DNA of 64,000 nucleotides from Lachnospiraceae bacterium (GTDB lineage Bacteria; Bacillota; Clostridia; Lachnospirales; Lachnospiraceae), in contig JAAUZE010000003.1 of NCBI GenBank assembly GCA_014804755.1, positions 88,182-152,181 of the forward strand, read 5' to 3'. The notes beneath the pieces are model-generated. The model was not told the origin of the DNA, searched no databases, and saw nothing but the letters and a program-made list of their open reading frames with translations. Positions 25,162 through 32,760 of this stretch are shown here, piece after piece. Made by a program: the position numbers and the translations under genes. Position 1 is the stretch's first letter. Each line of letters starts with the position of its first letter.

Positions 25162-25623
25162 TCACTTCCAGTAATGTTCGCTGACGCCTGCCGCCCTGGA
25201 AACCACCGTGATATGAATCAGGTCGAAGTTCCAAAAGCCGCCCAGCTTGGCCTCGCCCGTGATCGTGATATAAAACGGGCTGCCCAGCTGGATGGCTCTG
25301 TTCATCCCGAAAGGGGTCGGCGTTTTATAGGAGGCATCAATGGAATAGGAGATGTTGTGGGCACCTTCGATCTGCGAGCAGAGAAAGTTGAAAAGCTGGT
25401 CTGTCTCCGCATTGATACCGCCTGACAGCTGAATCTGTTTAACCATCTGATCGGCACAGAGGTCCAACTCCTGTTTCGTTGAAATGATACTGAACAGATC
25501 AATGATAAAAGCCAACAGTAACACCGCAATGAAAATGAAGACCATTGTGCTGAAATAGTTTGCCTCGGCACGCTCGTTCTGCAGAATCCTGCGGATCTTT
25601 TTGATAAGTATGATAACCACCAC
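25162..25623 (-). CDS. DUF4320-type TadE-like pilus protein
   Basis: A protein of about 150 residues with an N-terminal basic stretch (KKIRRILQNERAEANYF), one membrane helix (FIFIAVLLLAFIIDLF), and a soluble domain. The order 'E-A-N-Y-F-S-T-hydrophobic helix ... TKQELDLCADQMVKQIQLSG' matches the DUF4320/TadE-like proteins of Firmicute elements. The start is uncertain: the frame is open to a GTG at 25800, but that would include the promoter and hairpin, so a GTG at 25623 or 25620 is given. First gene of the pilus operon. Confidence 0.65.
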   Translation of the reverse strand: MVVIILIKKIRRILQNERAEANYFSTMVFIFIAVLLLAFIIDLFSIISTKQELDLCADQMVKQIQLSGGINAETDQLFNFLCSQIEGAHNISYSIDASYKTPTPFGMNRAIQLGSPFYITITGEAKLGGFWNFDLIHITVVSRAAGVSEHYWK

Positions 25624-25635
25624 CTTTACAGCAAA

Positions 25636-25665
25636 ACGGCCGCTCCTTTTGAAGGAAACGGCCGT
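25636..25665 (-). terminator. Leader hairpin of the Tad pilus operon
   Basis: ACGGCCG pairs with CGGCCGT with further TCCTT/AAGGA pairs inside; on the minus strand TTTTGCTG follows. It lies between the promoter at 25689-25694 and the first pilus gene, the place of an attenuator. The trailing T tract is short, so termination may be partial. Confidence 0.55.
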
Positions 25666-25688
25666 CTGCAAAATTTTTGACTGTACCA

Positions 25689-25717
25689 AGTATAACAGAT
25701 AAGGATTTACGGGGAAA
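25689..25717 (-). promoter_or_regulatory. Extended -10 promoter of the Tad pilus operon
   Basis: On the minus strand TGTTATACT gives an extended -10 (TATACT at 25694-25689 with the upstream TG). The -35 region is poor (TTTCCC-like at 17 bp). It fits transcription of the pilus operon and lies between the nucleotidyltransferase gene and the first TadE-like gene. Confidence 0.5.
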
Positions 25718-25821
25718 GAGCAAAACAATGCCAATGTTGTGCCAAATATGTGCTGATTGATGGGGGAGATATAAATGGCAGTTTTGGCAGTGACGCACAC
25801 TATATGGTAAGTGTAATCAAT

Positions 25822-26478
25822 TTACTTCCAACTCATTCTTGAGTTATATGCATTGTTTACAGCTTCAATATAGCATATAAAAGAAGGATGGTGGTCATCG
25901 TTTTGCCGTAGGTATCTGTTTTTGATATCCAAATACTGCGTCCTGACAAGCTGCCATTTCCCCCTTTTCTTAATATACTTAGCCTTTTCCTGTATTCTCT
26001 CAGAATGAGGGGCTTCATTCCAATAGTATTCGTCTTGATAGGTGAAACCAGTCTTTTTATGTATCATTCTGTGGAAATGTTCTCTTGTATCTCTGCAGAC
26101 AATGCAGACATCCATCGAAAACTCGGTGTGATTCCCTTTGGTAAAATATCTCCGCTCTGTTGTCAGAGCAGAGGTAGAATCATCACAATCTCCCCAACCG
26201 TGTTCGTGCAATGCCTTATTGAAGGATTTCCTTGCACATTCTTTTATAAACCTGCAATCCTCATAATCTTCACACCTTACAATTTCAAGGTTGTAATCCA
26301 AATCTATCGGCAACGAAGCATTTTGCACGATGAGGTTTCGTGCGCCGCTCCCTACAAGATAGAATGTTGCGCCAATATCATAGTCATCTTTCAGGTAGTG
26401 GCAAAAATCCTGCATTATCCCACCGCACAGATTTCGGATACGGCTTAGAAATTCCTTATCTTTTATATAATCAAACAT
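25822..26478 (-). CDS. Orphan nucleotidyltransferase-fold protein
   Basis: A 218-residue soluble protein with AGGAG upstream of the ATG. It has a nucleotidyltransferase signature: YLVGSGARNLIVQN (Gly-Ser motif, residues 40-53) followed by PIDLDYNLEIV (metal-binding DxD-type aspartates, about 57-67) and later TEFSMDVCIVCR, where a third acidic residue could sit. No partner antitoxin (HEPN/MNT) is visible next to it. It may modify a nucleic acid or small molecule as a cargo or defence enzyme; the substrate is unknown. Confidence 0.65.
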   Translation of the reverse strand: MFDYIKDKEFLSRIRNLCGGIMQDFCHYLKDDYDIGATFYLVGSGARNLIVQNASLPIDLDYNLEIVRCEDYEDCRFIKECARKSFNKALHEHGWGDCDDSTSALTTERRYFTKGNHTEFSMDVCIVCRDTREHFHRMIHKKTGFTYQDEYYWNEAPHSERIQEKAKYIKKRGKWQLVRTQYLDIKNRYLRQNDDHHPSFICYIEAVNNAYNSRMSWK

Positions 26479-26958
26479 AAAAATCTCCTTTCATTCCCAA
26501 ACCGGCCATTTAGACTTAGAAATCCAAATCATTATAGCGTAACCGTCTGCCAATTAAATGTCAAGTGATTTTTATACTGAACGGTTTTAGGAGCATTTTG
26601 CCAAAATTTTGTCAGGAGTGAAGAAATTTTAATAATATCATGTATTTATTAAATGTATGGGCAAGCTGTGAAATGTGGAAAGCTCATATGCCTGCACCTT
26701 GAAAACTTCATAGCCTTCCAGACAGTTATACAGGAACTACAGACAGTGTGCGATGACAGGAAAAGGAGCGCACCTGTAGATGAAATGTCGCATAGCAACA
26801 ACCTGAAAATACGCGGCGGAACTCCGGCGCAGGAAATGAGTCTGGGGAAAAGGCAGTTTCCTGAAGGTGTAATATATCTTCTTTATGATTTCTGACACTG
26901 TATCACCTGCGAGACAGAAGCATTATTCATGCTTGCAAATCAATAGGAGGAGATTTTC
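26479..26958. other. 480-bp gap without a convincing gene
   Basis: The left part has a -10 box TATAAT on the minus strand (26536-26531) for the nucleotidyltransferase gene; TTGACA lies 22 bp upstream, too far for a normal promoter. An 80-codon frame at 26653-26895 on the plus strand has no ribosome site and no recognisable domain. The rest holds the upstream region of the excisionase gene. Confidence 0.5.
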
Positions 26959-27150
26959 ATGAAAAAAGGGACTGAAGATACAAGGGCACTATTAAGTGTA
27001 AAAGAAATGTGTAGCTATTTGGGAATTGGGCAAACGAAAGCCAGAGAACTGTTAAGTGATCCGAATAACGGGTTTACTGTAAAAATAGGAAATAGACTAT
27101 ATGCACATAAAACAAAGCTTGATAAATGGTTGTTAAATCAAATTTTGTAG
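26959..27150 (+). CDS. xis: Excisionase (Xis-like, winged helix)
   Basis: A 63-residue MerR/Xis-type DNA-binding protein: LLSVKEMCSYLGIGQTKARE (helix-turn-helix, residues 12-31) and a wing FTVKIGNRLYAHKTKLDKWL. AGGAGG lies 8-9 nt upstream. Placed 147 bp upstream of the tyrosine integrase in the same direction, the order used in Tn916-like elements, it would direct excision of the element. Confidence 0.88.
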   Translation: MKKGTEDTRALLSVKEMCSYLGIGQTKARELLSDPNNGFTVKIGNRLYAHKTKLDKWLLNQIL

Positions 27151-27211
27151 TTAAATTGCTGCATTCTGTAAATACGAACAGTAAATGAGAGTGTTTAATT
27201 GGTAAAAGCGA

Positions 27212-27240
27212 TTGAATATTTGAAAGTTTTATGGTAGTAT
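27212..27240 (+). promoter_or_regulatory. Promoter of the integrase gene
   Basis: TTGAAT (27212-27217) and TAGTAT (27235-27240) with a 17-bp spacer, 57 nt before the integrase ATG. Confidence 0.6.
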
Positions 27241-27296
27241 GAAAGGGATATTTGGAATCCTTTCTTATTTAATACTATATGCAGGAAGGAGAACAA

Positions 27297-28439
27297 ATGG
27301 GTAAATCTCTTAACGGGAAAGAATTAGGTAAAGGTATTACACAAAGAAAGGACGGGATTTATCAGGGAAGGTTTGTCAATCGGTTTGGCAAAAAGCAGAC
27401 AGTTTATGCAAAAACACTAAATGAAGTAAGGCAGAAGCTGAGAAACGAACAATATGAAGATGAAAAGGCCATCAATGTCGTTACTAAGGACGTGAAGCTG
27501 GATGAGTGGTTTCAGGTTTGGATGAGTACCTGCAAGAAAAATTGTAGAGCTTCAACAAAAGAGGTTTATGCAGGACGTTATCGAAAAGTGCAGAAAACAC
27601 TTGGATGGAGAAAATTGACATCCTTAAATCTGATTATCATGCAACAGGCAATCAACGAATTAGATACAGACAATGAACGTAAAAACTGCAAAAAGATATT
27701 GGTTGATATGTTGGAAAAGGCCATAGATTCTGATTTGCTTATCAAAAATGCCGCAAAGCAGATCAATACGGTGGTTTCTAAAGAAGAAAAAAAGGAACGC
27801 CGTGTGCTGACGGTAAGTGAGGCAGAGCTTTTCTTAAGACAGGCAGCTGGTACATTTTATTACAATATGTATGTGTTGGCACTGGATACAGGGATGCGTA
27901 TTGGAGAGTTGATGGGGCTTCAGTGGTCTGATATTGATTGGGACAAGAAAGTACTATATATCAGGCGTTCCTTATGCTATTTTAGTAAAGAAGGTAAATA
28001 TGTGTTTGAATGGCATGATACCAAAACGAGTAACGGCAGGCGAACTATACCATTAACGACCAGAGCTTTAGAGGCTTTGAAAAGGCAAAAAGTTTTAAGA
28101 CAAAAGATTCTACTAAAAAATGCGGTAAATGCACATGATGAGTATAAGAATTTGGTGTTTGTCACCAAGAACAATCGTCCGACTCAGCAATTTATTGTAC
28201 AGGAATGCATGGACTTAGTCACAAGACATATTCAGGAGAATCAGCAGGACTTTGAGCGATTTTCTCCACATTGTTTCCGTCACACCTTTGCAACGCGGGC
28301 TATTGAAAATGGGATGCAGCCAAAGAGCTTGCAAAAGATACTCGGACATGGTTCGCTACACATGACAATGGATCTTTACTGTCATGTGACGGAAGACACT
28401 CTATTTGATGCGATGAGCCTTATGGAAAAGTGTGTATAG
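27297..28439 (+). CDS. int: Tyrosine recombinase / integrase (Tn916 Int family)
   Basis: A 380-residue integrase starting MGKSLNGKEL, with AAGGAGAAC just upstream; an ATG 18 nt earlier is weaker. The N-terminal arm-binding domain (about 1-60) contains GIYQGRFVNRFGKKQ, followed by a SAM-like core-binding domain. The catalytic domain shows ALDTGMRIGELMGLQW (first Arg), the HCFRHTFATR box (His-X2-Arg), ILGHGSLHMT and the tyrosine in TMDLYCHVT. All expected residues are present, so it is probably active. It reads out toward pyrE; the right attachment site should lie just after 28439. Confidence 0.95.
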   Translation: MGKSLNGKELGKGITQRKDGIYQGRFVNRFGKKQTVYAKTLNEVRQKLRNEQYEDEKAINVVTKDVKLDEWFQVWMSTCKKNCRASTKEVYAGRYRKVQKTLGWRKLTSLNLIIMQQAINELDTDNERKNCKKILVDMLEKAIDSDLLIKNAAKQINTVVSKEEKKERRVLTVSEAELFLRQAAGTFYYNMYVLALDTGMRIGELMGLQWSDIDWDKKVLYIRRSLCYFSKEGKYVFEWHDTKTSNGRRTIPLTTRALEALKRQKVLRQKILLKNAVNAHDEYKNLVFVTKNNRPTQQFIVQECMDLVTRHIQENQQDFERFSPHCFRHTFATRAIENGMQPKSLQKILGHGSLHMTMDLYCHVTEDTLFDAMSLMEKCV

Positions 28440-28455
28440 GTTGAAGCGTGACACA

Positions 28456-28485
28456 AAAGTGTGTAGTAGGTGTGTAGTAGAGTGT
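28456..28485. repeat. Direct repeat just after the integrase (candidate attachment region)
   Basis: The sequence TGTGTAGTAG occurs twice in tandem (within 28459-28481), directly after the integrase stop and before the pyrE ribosome site. Such short repeats near the integrase end are a plausible place for the right attachment site, but the matching left copy is not in this window, so this is only a candidate. Confidence 0.3.
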
Positions 28486-28541
28486 TTTAAGAGAGAAAGA
28501 TACAGGCGAAAAGCCTTGAAAACCGGAGGTTTTAAGATAGA

Positions 28542-29216
28542 ATGGAACAATATAAACAGGAATTTATCGAGTTTATGGCACAGAGCGATGTGCTCAAGTT
28601 CGGGGAGTTTACTTTAAAGAGCGGAAGGAAAGCGCCGTTTTTTATGAATGCCGGCTCCTATGTGACGGGAACGCAGTTAAAAAGACTCGGTCAGTATTAT
28701 GCCAAGGCGATTCATGAGCATTACGGGGAGGATTTTGACGTGTTGTTCGGTCCTGCTTATAAGGGAATCCCGTTAAGCGTTGCGACAGCGATCGCATTTT
28801 CCGAGCTGTACGGTAAGGACATCCGCTATTGTTCGAACCGAAAGGAAGCAAAAGATCACGGAGATGCGGGAATCCTGTTGGGCAGCAGCCTTAAGGACGG
28901 CGATAAGGTCGTTATCATTGAGGACGTCACGACATCCGGAAAATCCATAGAGGAGACGGTTCCGATCTTAAAGGCGCAGGGAAATGTTCAGATTATCGGG
29001 CTGATGGTTTCCTTAAACCGTATGGAGAAGGGAAAGGGCGAGCAGAGCGCATTAGAGGAGATCAAAGAGACATACGGTTTTGATGCGCATGCGATCGTCA
29101 CGATGGCAGAAGTCATTGAACATTTGTATAATCGGCCCTATGAGGGAAAAATATACATTAACGATACGATCAAGCAGGCAATCGATGCTTATTATGAGCA
29201 GTACGGGGCAAAGTAG
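28542..29216 (+). CDS. pyrE: Orotate phosphoribosyltransferase
   Basis: A 224-residue PRTase of de novo pyrimidine synthesis (orotate + PRPP to OMP). Typical features: FTLKSGRKAPFFMNAG near residue 22, LFGPAYKGIPLS near 70, and the PRPP loop VVIIEDVTTSGKS (residues about 124-136). The length is normal. GGAGG precedes the ATG by 12 nt. It lies only about 100 bp after the integrase, so the mobile element appears to be inserted just upstream of it; other pyr genes would be on the far side of the element or elsewhere. Confidence 0.95.
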   Translation: MEQYKQEFIEFMAQSDVLKFGEFTLKSGRKAPFFMNAGSYVTGTQLKRLGQYYAKAIHEHYGEDFDVLFGPAYKGIPLSVATAIAFSELYGKDIRYCSNRKEAKDHGDAGILLGSSLKDGDKVVIIEDVTTSGKSIEETVPILKAQGNVQIIGLMVSLNRMEKGKGEQSALEEIKETYGFDAHAIVTMAEVIEHLYNRPYEGKIYINDTIKQAIDAYYEQYGAK

Positions 29217-29301
29217 GAAGGGAAACAAGGTTTTGAGGGCACGGGAATACCGGGTCAAAGAAGAGTAAAGTCATTTTCTTTCGTGAAAGGAGAAGCGGAA
29301 A

Positions 29302-29454
29302 ATGGAAGAGAAAGCCTATAGAACGATGGGAAAAACCGGCGCGTTTAATTTGGTGCTCGGAATCTGCATGCTGGTTGCTGGGATCACGGCAGGAGTCATG
29401 TTGATCATTCATGGAGCAAAACTGTTTGGCTCCAGAAAAAAACTGATGTTTTAG
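29302..29454 (+). CDS. Small membrane protein (50 residues), function unknown
   Basis: A short frame with a good ribosome site (AAAGGAGAAG) and a single membrane helix, FNLVLGICMLVAGITAGVML (residues 15-34), flanked by positively charged ends (GSRKKLMF at the C-terminus). It is followed by a terminator. The size, ribosome site and helix support a real gene. Confidence 0.6.
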   Translation: MEEKAYRTMGKTGAFNLVLGICMLVAGITAGVMLIIHGAKLFGSRKKLMF

Positions 29455-29460
29455 GAGTGG

Positions 29461-29491
29461 GGGTGTTGCTGCGGTAGCACCCTATCTTTTT
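29461..29491 (+). terminator. Terminator after the small membrane protein gene
   Basis: GGGTG..GCT pairs with AGC..ACCC with a short loop, followed by TCTTTTT. It ends the pyrE-small gene transcript. Confidence 0.65.
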
Positions 29492-29540
29492 GAACTGTAG
29501 GAAATTGCAGACAAAAGAATCGCATGGCGATTCAAATATT

Positions 29541-29867
29541 ATGGCAAATAAGAAAAAAAATTATATTTTTACAGATAAAAAAAATCCGCCGCGCGCAGTG
29601 ATGTCCTCCATTCTGGGTGTGATCTCACTCGGCGCGATCGCGACCGTGACGACGCTGACTTTTCAGACGCAGGGCAATGCCAAGAACCAGTACGGCGCAA
29701 GCCTGTTTTTGGCAATGATCTATTCATTTATTGGCATCGTGCTTGGCGTGCTTGCCAAGGCGGAAAAAGACAAATTTTATTTTTTCTGCTATCTTGGCAT
29801 CTTTCTGAACCTGCTGGCGCTGTGTGCGATCAGTTTTATTTTGTATGCAGGCGCGTATGGGCTTTGA
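29541..29867 (+). CDS. Small membrane protein (DUF6142-like)
   Basis: A 108-residue protein starting MANKKKNYIF; an upstream TTG frame start at 29490 lies in the terminator and is not used. It has a basic cytoplasmic start (KKNPPRAVMSSI) and three membrane helices (LGVISLGAIATVTTLTF, YGASLFLAMIYSFIGIVLGV, FYFFCYLGIFLNLLALCAIS). It resembles the DUF6142 proteins found near peptidase genes in Lachnospiraceae. Ribosome site is weak. Function unknown. Confidence 0.6.
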   Translation: MANKKKNYIFTDKKNPPRAVMSSILGVISLGAIATVTTLTFQTQGNAKNQYGASLFLAMIYSFIGIVLGVLAKAEKDKFYFFCYLGIFLNLLALCAISFILYAGAYGL

Positions 29868-29916
29868 CGGGCGGTGGAAATATCGATCAGATTGACGGAA
29901 GGAGTGCAGAGTTCTC

Positions 29917-32067
29917 ATGAGTGAACCGATGATACAGGATCAGGAGACGGAAAACAGCCGGTCGGAAATGATGTCCGGCGTTTGTGGAGAGGATTTTAAG
30001 GAGCGCAGCCTACTTGCGGCGGCGCGTATGGAAGAATTGCTGGAGGAATTGGAGAACGGCGATCATGGACTGCCCGAAGCATATGCATGCTTTTTTCACA
30101 GGACAGCAGAAGAGTTATGTAAACTAAATACAATTTGCGAGGCGGGAGAGGTTCTGGCGGAGCGTTCCTTGGAAGAATTGCAGCTCATGAACCGCGATCT
30201 GTATGAGGATGTGCTTCCGGAGCATTACGGGGAAAGCTTCGCGAATCCGGCGTATGCCGTGTCCGTGATGGGAGAGGACATGGGACGCTGCATGAGCTTC
30301 TTACAGGCGGAGATTCACAGTGTGATATCGGATGCGTTTTTCGGGGATGCGTGGGAGCTTTTGATCCGGGAAGAATTGCTGTTAGAGGTTTTCGGTACGT
30401 TCATGACGGCGCTTTCCGAGACGGGAGAGATTCCGAAGGCGGAGACGGTCCGGGACATTCTCTATTGGTTTGCCAGTGATTATTCGGATGTTGAGAATGA
30501 AAAAAGGGTTCGTAAGCAGGTGGACGCGGACTGTGAGGAGAGCCGCAGATTCCGGGAGATCATCATGGATTCAGATTTGAGCGATCCGCGTTATCTGTAT
30601 CGTTACGGGTGTTATATTACTGAAAATGAGCTGTGTACGGCGAAGCATATCGGGGAATTGTCCGAGGAAAAGCTTGCGCTGATGGCGGATACTTATACGG
30701 AAGGCTACCGCAAGGGCTTTATTCAGCTTGGCGTCGATCTCTCCAAAAAAGAAACGGTCAATGTCCATTACTGTGCGGGGTTTGAGCGCGTCGTCAGACG
30801 GGCGATCCAAAACTTTGAGGCCATGGGCTTACAGACCGTGATCTATCGCTCCTCGGATAGTATTTTTTTCAGGCGGGGCGCAAGAAAGTCCGGTTTTTAC
30901 GGCGCGATCGCCAATAAGCAGTACGATTACGACCACCGCGAGGACGATGCGCTCGTTTACGACGGCAACTATAAGACGCGCAGATTGGAAACGTTGCAGG
31001 CGGCGTATGAGCTTGTGAAGGAAAAGGCAAACAAGCACGCGGGTCCTGCGGTCATTGAGATCTTCGGAGAAAAGCCGTTTGCTCCGAAGGACACGCCGGA
31101 GGCGCTGCATTTGAGCGAGGCGCAGCAAAAGCTCAAGGTGGAATATGCGCAGGCGGCGGGCGAGCTGTCGAACCGCTATATCCCTGAGGAGGAACGGAGC
31201 TTTACGATCATTGCCTTTCCGGTGCCGGAGATCGGCGCGCGTTATGAGGAGATCTTTGATGAGATCATCCGCATCAACACGCTGGATTATCAGTTGTATT
31301 CCGATATTCAGAAAAAGCTGATCGATGCGCTTGATGAGGCGGAGTATGTGCATATCGTCGGCATGAACGGCAACCGCACGGATCTGAAAGTGCAGTTATG
31401 TAAACTAACAGATCCCGCAAAGCAGACGAAATTTGAGAACTGCGTGGCGGATGTGAATATTCCGGTCGGGGAGGTGTTTACCTCACCCGTCTTAAAAGGA
31501 ACAAACGGCGTGCTGCATGTGACGGGCGTGTATCTCAACGAATTGTATTATGAGAATTTTGAAGTGCAATTTAAGGACGGCTTCACGGGCGAATATCATT
31601 GTACGAATTATGAGGACGCGGAGGCGAATAAGCGATACATCCGGGACAATGTGCTCTGCCATCACGAGCGGCTTCCGCTCGGAGAATTTGCGATCGGTAC
31701 CAATACGACCGCTTATGTGGCGGCGCGCAAATATGAGATTGCCGATAAGCTTCCGATCCTGATCGCGGAGAAAATGGGACCGCATTTCGCGTTGGGTGAC
31801 ACCTGTTATTCTCAGTCCGAGGACGTTTCTGTGTTCAATCCCGACGGCAAGGAGATCATTGCGCGCGATAATGAGGTTTCGATTCTCAGAAAAGAGGATA
31901 TCTCCAAGGCTTATTTTAACTGTCACACCGATGTTACGATACCGTATGATGAGCTGGGAGAGCTTTACGGCGTGCGCGCGGACGGCAGTAAGATTGTCAT
32001 TATTCGGGAGGGCAGATTCGTGCTTTCCGGCTGCGAGGCATTAAATGAACCGTTTTCGGAAACATGA
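29917..32067 (+). CDS. M29-like aminopeptidase with long N-terminal extension
   Basis: A 716-residue protein. The C-terminal 400 residues match M29 (AmpS/thermophilic) aminopeptidases: YVHIVGMNGNRTDLKVQL, VADVNIPVGEVFTSP and VTGVYLNELYYENFEVQF, then EFAIGTNTTAYVAARKY and the metal-binding region LPILIAEKMGPHFALGD followed by a late acidic site. The first ~300 residues are helical and not part of that family; usual M29 enzymes have about 410 residues. The whole protein is probably cytoplasmic. The start is an ATG with GGAG 12 nt upstream. Confidence 0.78.
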   Translation: MSEPMIQDQETENSRSEMMSGVCGEDFKERSLLAAARMEELLEELENGDHGLPEAYACFFHRTAEELCKLNTICEAGEVLAERSLEELQLMNRDLYEDVLPEHYGESFANPAYAVSVMGEDMGRCMSFLQAEIHSVISDAFFGDAWELLIREELLLEVFGTFMTALSETGEIPKAETVRDILYWFASDYSDVENEKRVRKQVDADCEESRRFREIIMDSDLSDPRYLYRYGCYITENELCTAKHIGELSEEKLALMADTYTEGYRKGFIQLGVDLSKKETVNVHYCAGFERVVRRAIQNFEAMGLQTVIYRSSDSIFFRRGARKSGFYGAIANKQYDYDHREDDALVYDGNYKTRRLETLQAAYELVKEKANKHAGPAVIEIFGEKPFAPKDTPEALHLSEAQQKLKVEYAQAAGELSNRYIPEEERSFTIIAFPVPEIGARYEEIFDEIIRINTLDYQLYSDIQKKLIDALDEAEYVHIVGMNGNRTDLKVQLCKLTDPAKQTKFENCVADVNIPVGEVFTSPVLKGTNGVLHVTGVYLNELYYENFEVQFKDGFTGEYHCTNYEDAEANKRYIRDNVLCHHERLPLGEFAIGTNTTAYVAARKYEIADKLPILIAEKMGPHFALGDTCYSQSEDVSVFNPDGKEIIARDNEVSILRKEDISKAYFNCHTDVTIPYDELGELYGVRADGSKIVIIREGRFVLSGCEALNEPFSET

Positions 32068-32159
32068 GAAATTCGTCCTATTTAGGCGAATACCAGTTGC
32101 GGCAGCCATGGTTTTTTAGTAAACTGGAAGTGGATATTGGGAAGGAGCGTGGTCATAGT

Positions 32160-32672
32160 ATGGCACAGGTAGGAATTGTCATGGGAAGCGATTCGGATAT
32201 GCCCGTGATGGCAAAGGCGGCGGACATTTTAGAGGAGCTGGGCGTTTCTTATGAGATGACGATCATATCGGCGCACAGAGAGCCGGATGTTTTTTTTGAG
32301 TATGCAAAGAGCGCGGAGGCAAAGGGCTTTAAGGTTATCATTGCGGGAGCGGGTATGGCGGCGCACTTGCCGGGCATGTGTGCGGCGATCTTTCCGATGC
32401 CCGTCATCGGTATTCCGATGCACACGACGTCGCTCGGCGGAAGGGATTCCCTTTATTCGATCGTACAGATGCCTTCCGGGATTCCGGTTGCGACCGTTGC
32501 CATTAACGGCGGCATGAACGCGGGACTTTTGGCGGCAAAAATCCTTGCGACCTCGGATGAGGCGCTGCTTGCGCGTCTGAAAGCATATTCCGAGCGTATG
32601 AAAGAGGGCGTGCAAAAGAAGGATGCCCGCTTACAGGAGGTCGGTTATCAGGAGTACATGAACGGGAAATAA
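32160..32672 (+). CDS. purE: 5-carboxyaminoimidazole ribonucleotide mutase
   Basis: A 170-residue PurE starting MAQVGIVMGSDSDMP; a longer frame from 32064 overlaps the end of the aminopeptidase gene and lacks a ribosome site. The conserved motifs GSDSD (residues 9-13), SAHREPD (about 40) and GAGMAAHLPGM are present. It converts N5-CAIR to CAIR in purine synthesis. First gene of purE-purM-purN-purD. No purine riboswitch is seen upstream. Confidence 0.95.
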   Translation: MAQVGIVMGSDSDMPVMAKAADILEELGVSYEMTIISAHREPDVFFEYAKSAEAKGFKVIIAGAGMAAHLPGMCAAIFPMPVIGIPMHTTSLGGRDSLYSIVQMPSGIPVATVAINGGMNAGLLAAKILATSDEALLARLKAYSERMKEGVQKKDARLQEVGYQEYMNGK

Positions 32673-32684
32673 GCCGTTTGGTAT

Positions 32685-32710
32685 AGGAAACGCTTTAATC
32701 AGCGTTTCCT
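32685..32710. repeat. Perfect 10-bp hairpin between purE and purM
   Basis: AGGAAACGCT (32685-32694) pairs with AGCGTTTCCT (32701-32710) around a 6-nt loop. No T tract follows, so it is more likely an mRNA processing or stability element than a terminator. Operon continuity is therefore likely. Confidence 0.6.
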
Positions 32711-32760
32711 GAATAAAAGAATAGTTACAGGCACGTAAACGAAAGGAGCAGACAAAAGCG

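Noticed and set aside
26531..26564. TTGACA/TATAAT promoter for the nucleotidyltransferase gene
   Set aside because: The boxes are 22 bp apart, too far for a normal sigma-A promoter; only the -10 is mentioned.
26653..26895. 80-codon plus-strand ORF upstream of xis
   Set aside because: No ribosome site, no recognised domain; treated as part of the unexplained gap.
29490..29540. Upstream TTG start for the DUF6142-like gene
   Set aside because: It lies in the terminator T tract and has no ribosome site.
32068..32160. Purine or ZTP riboswitch before purE
   Set aside because: No matching conserved core was seen in the short gap after the aminopeptidase gene.
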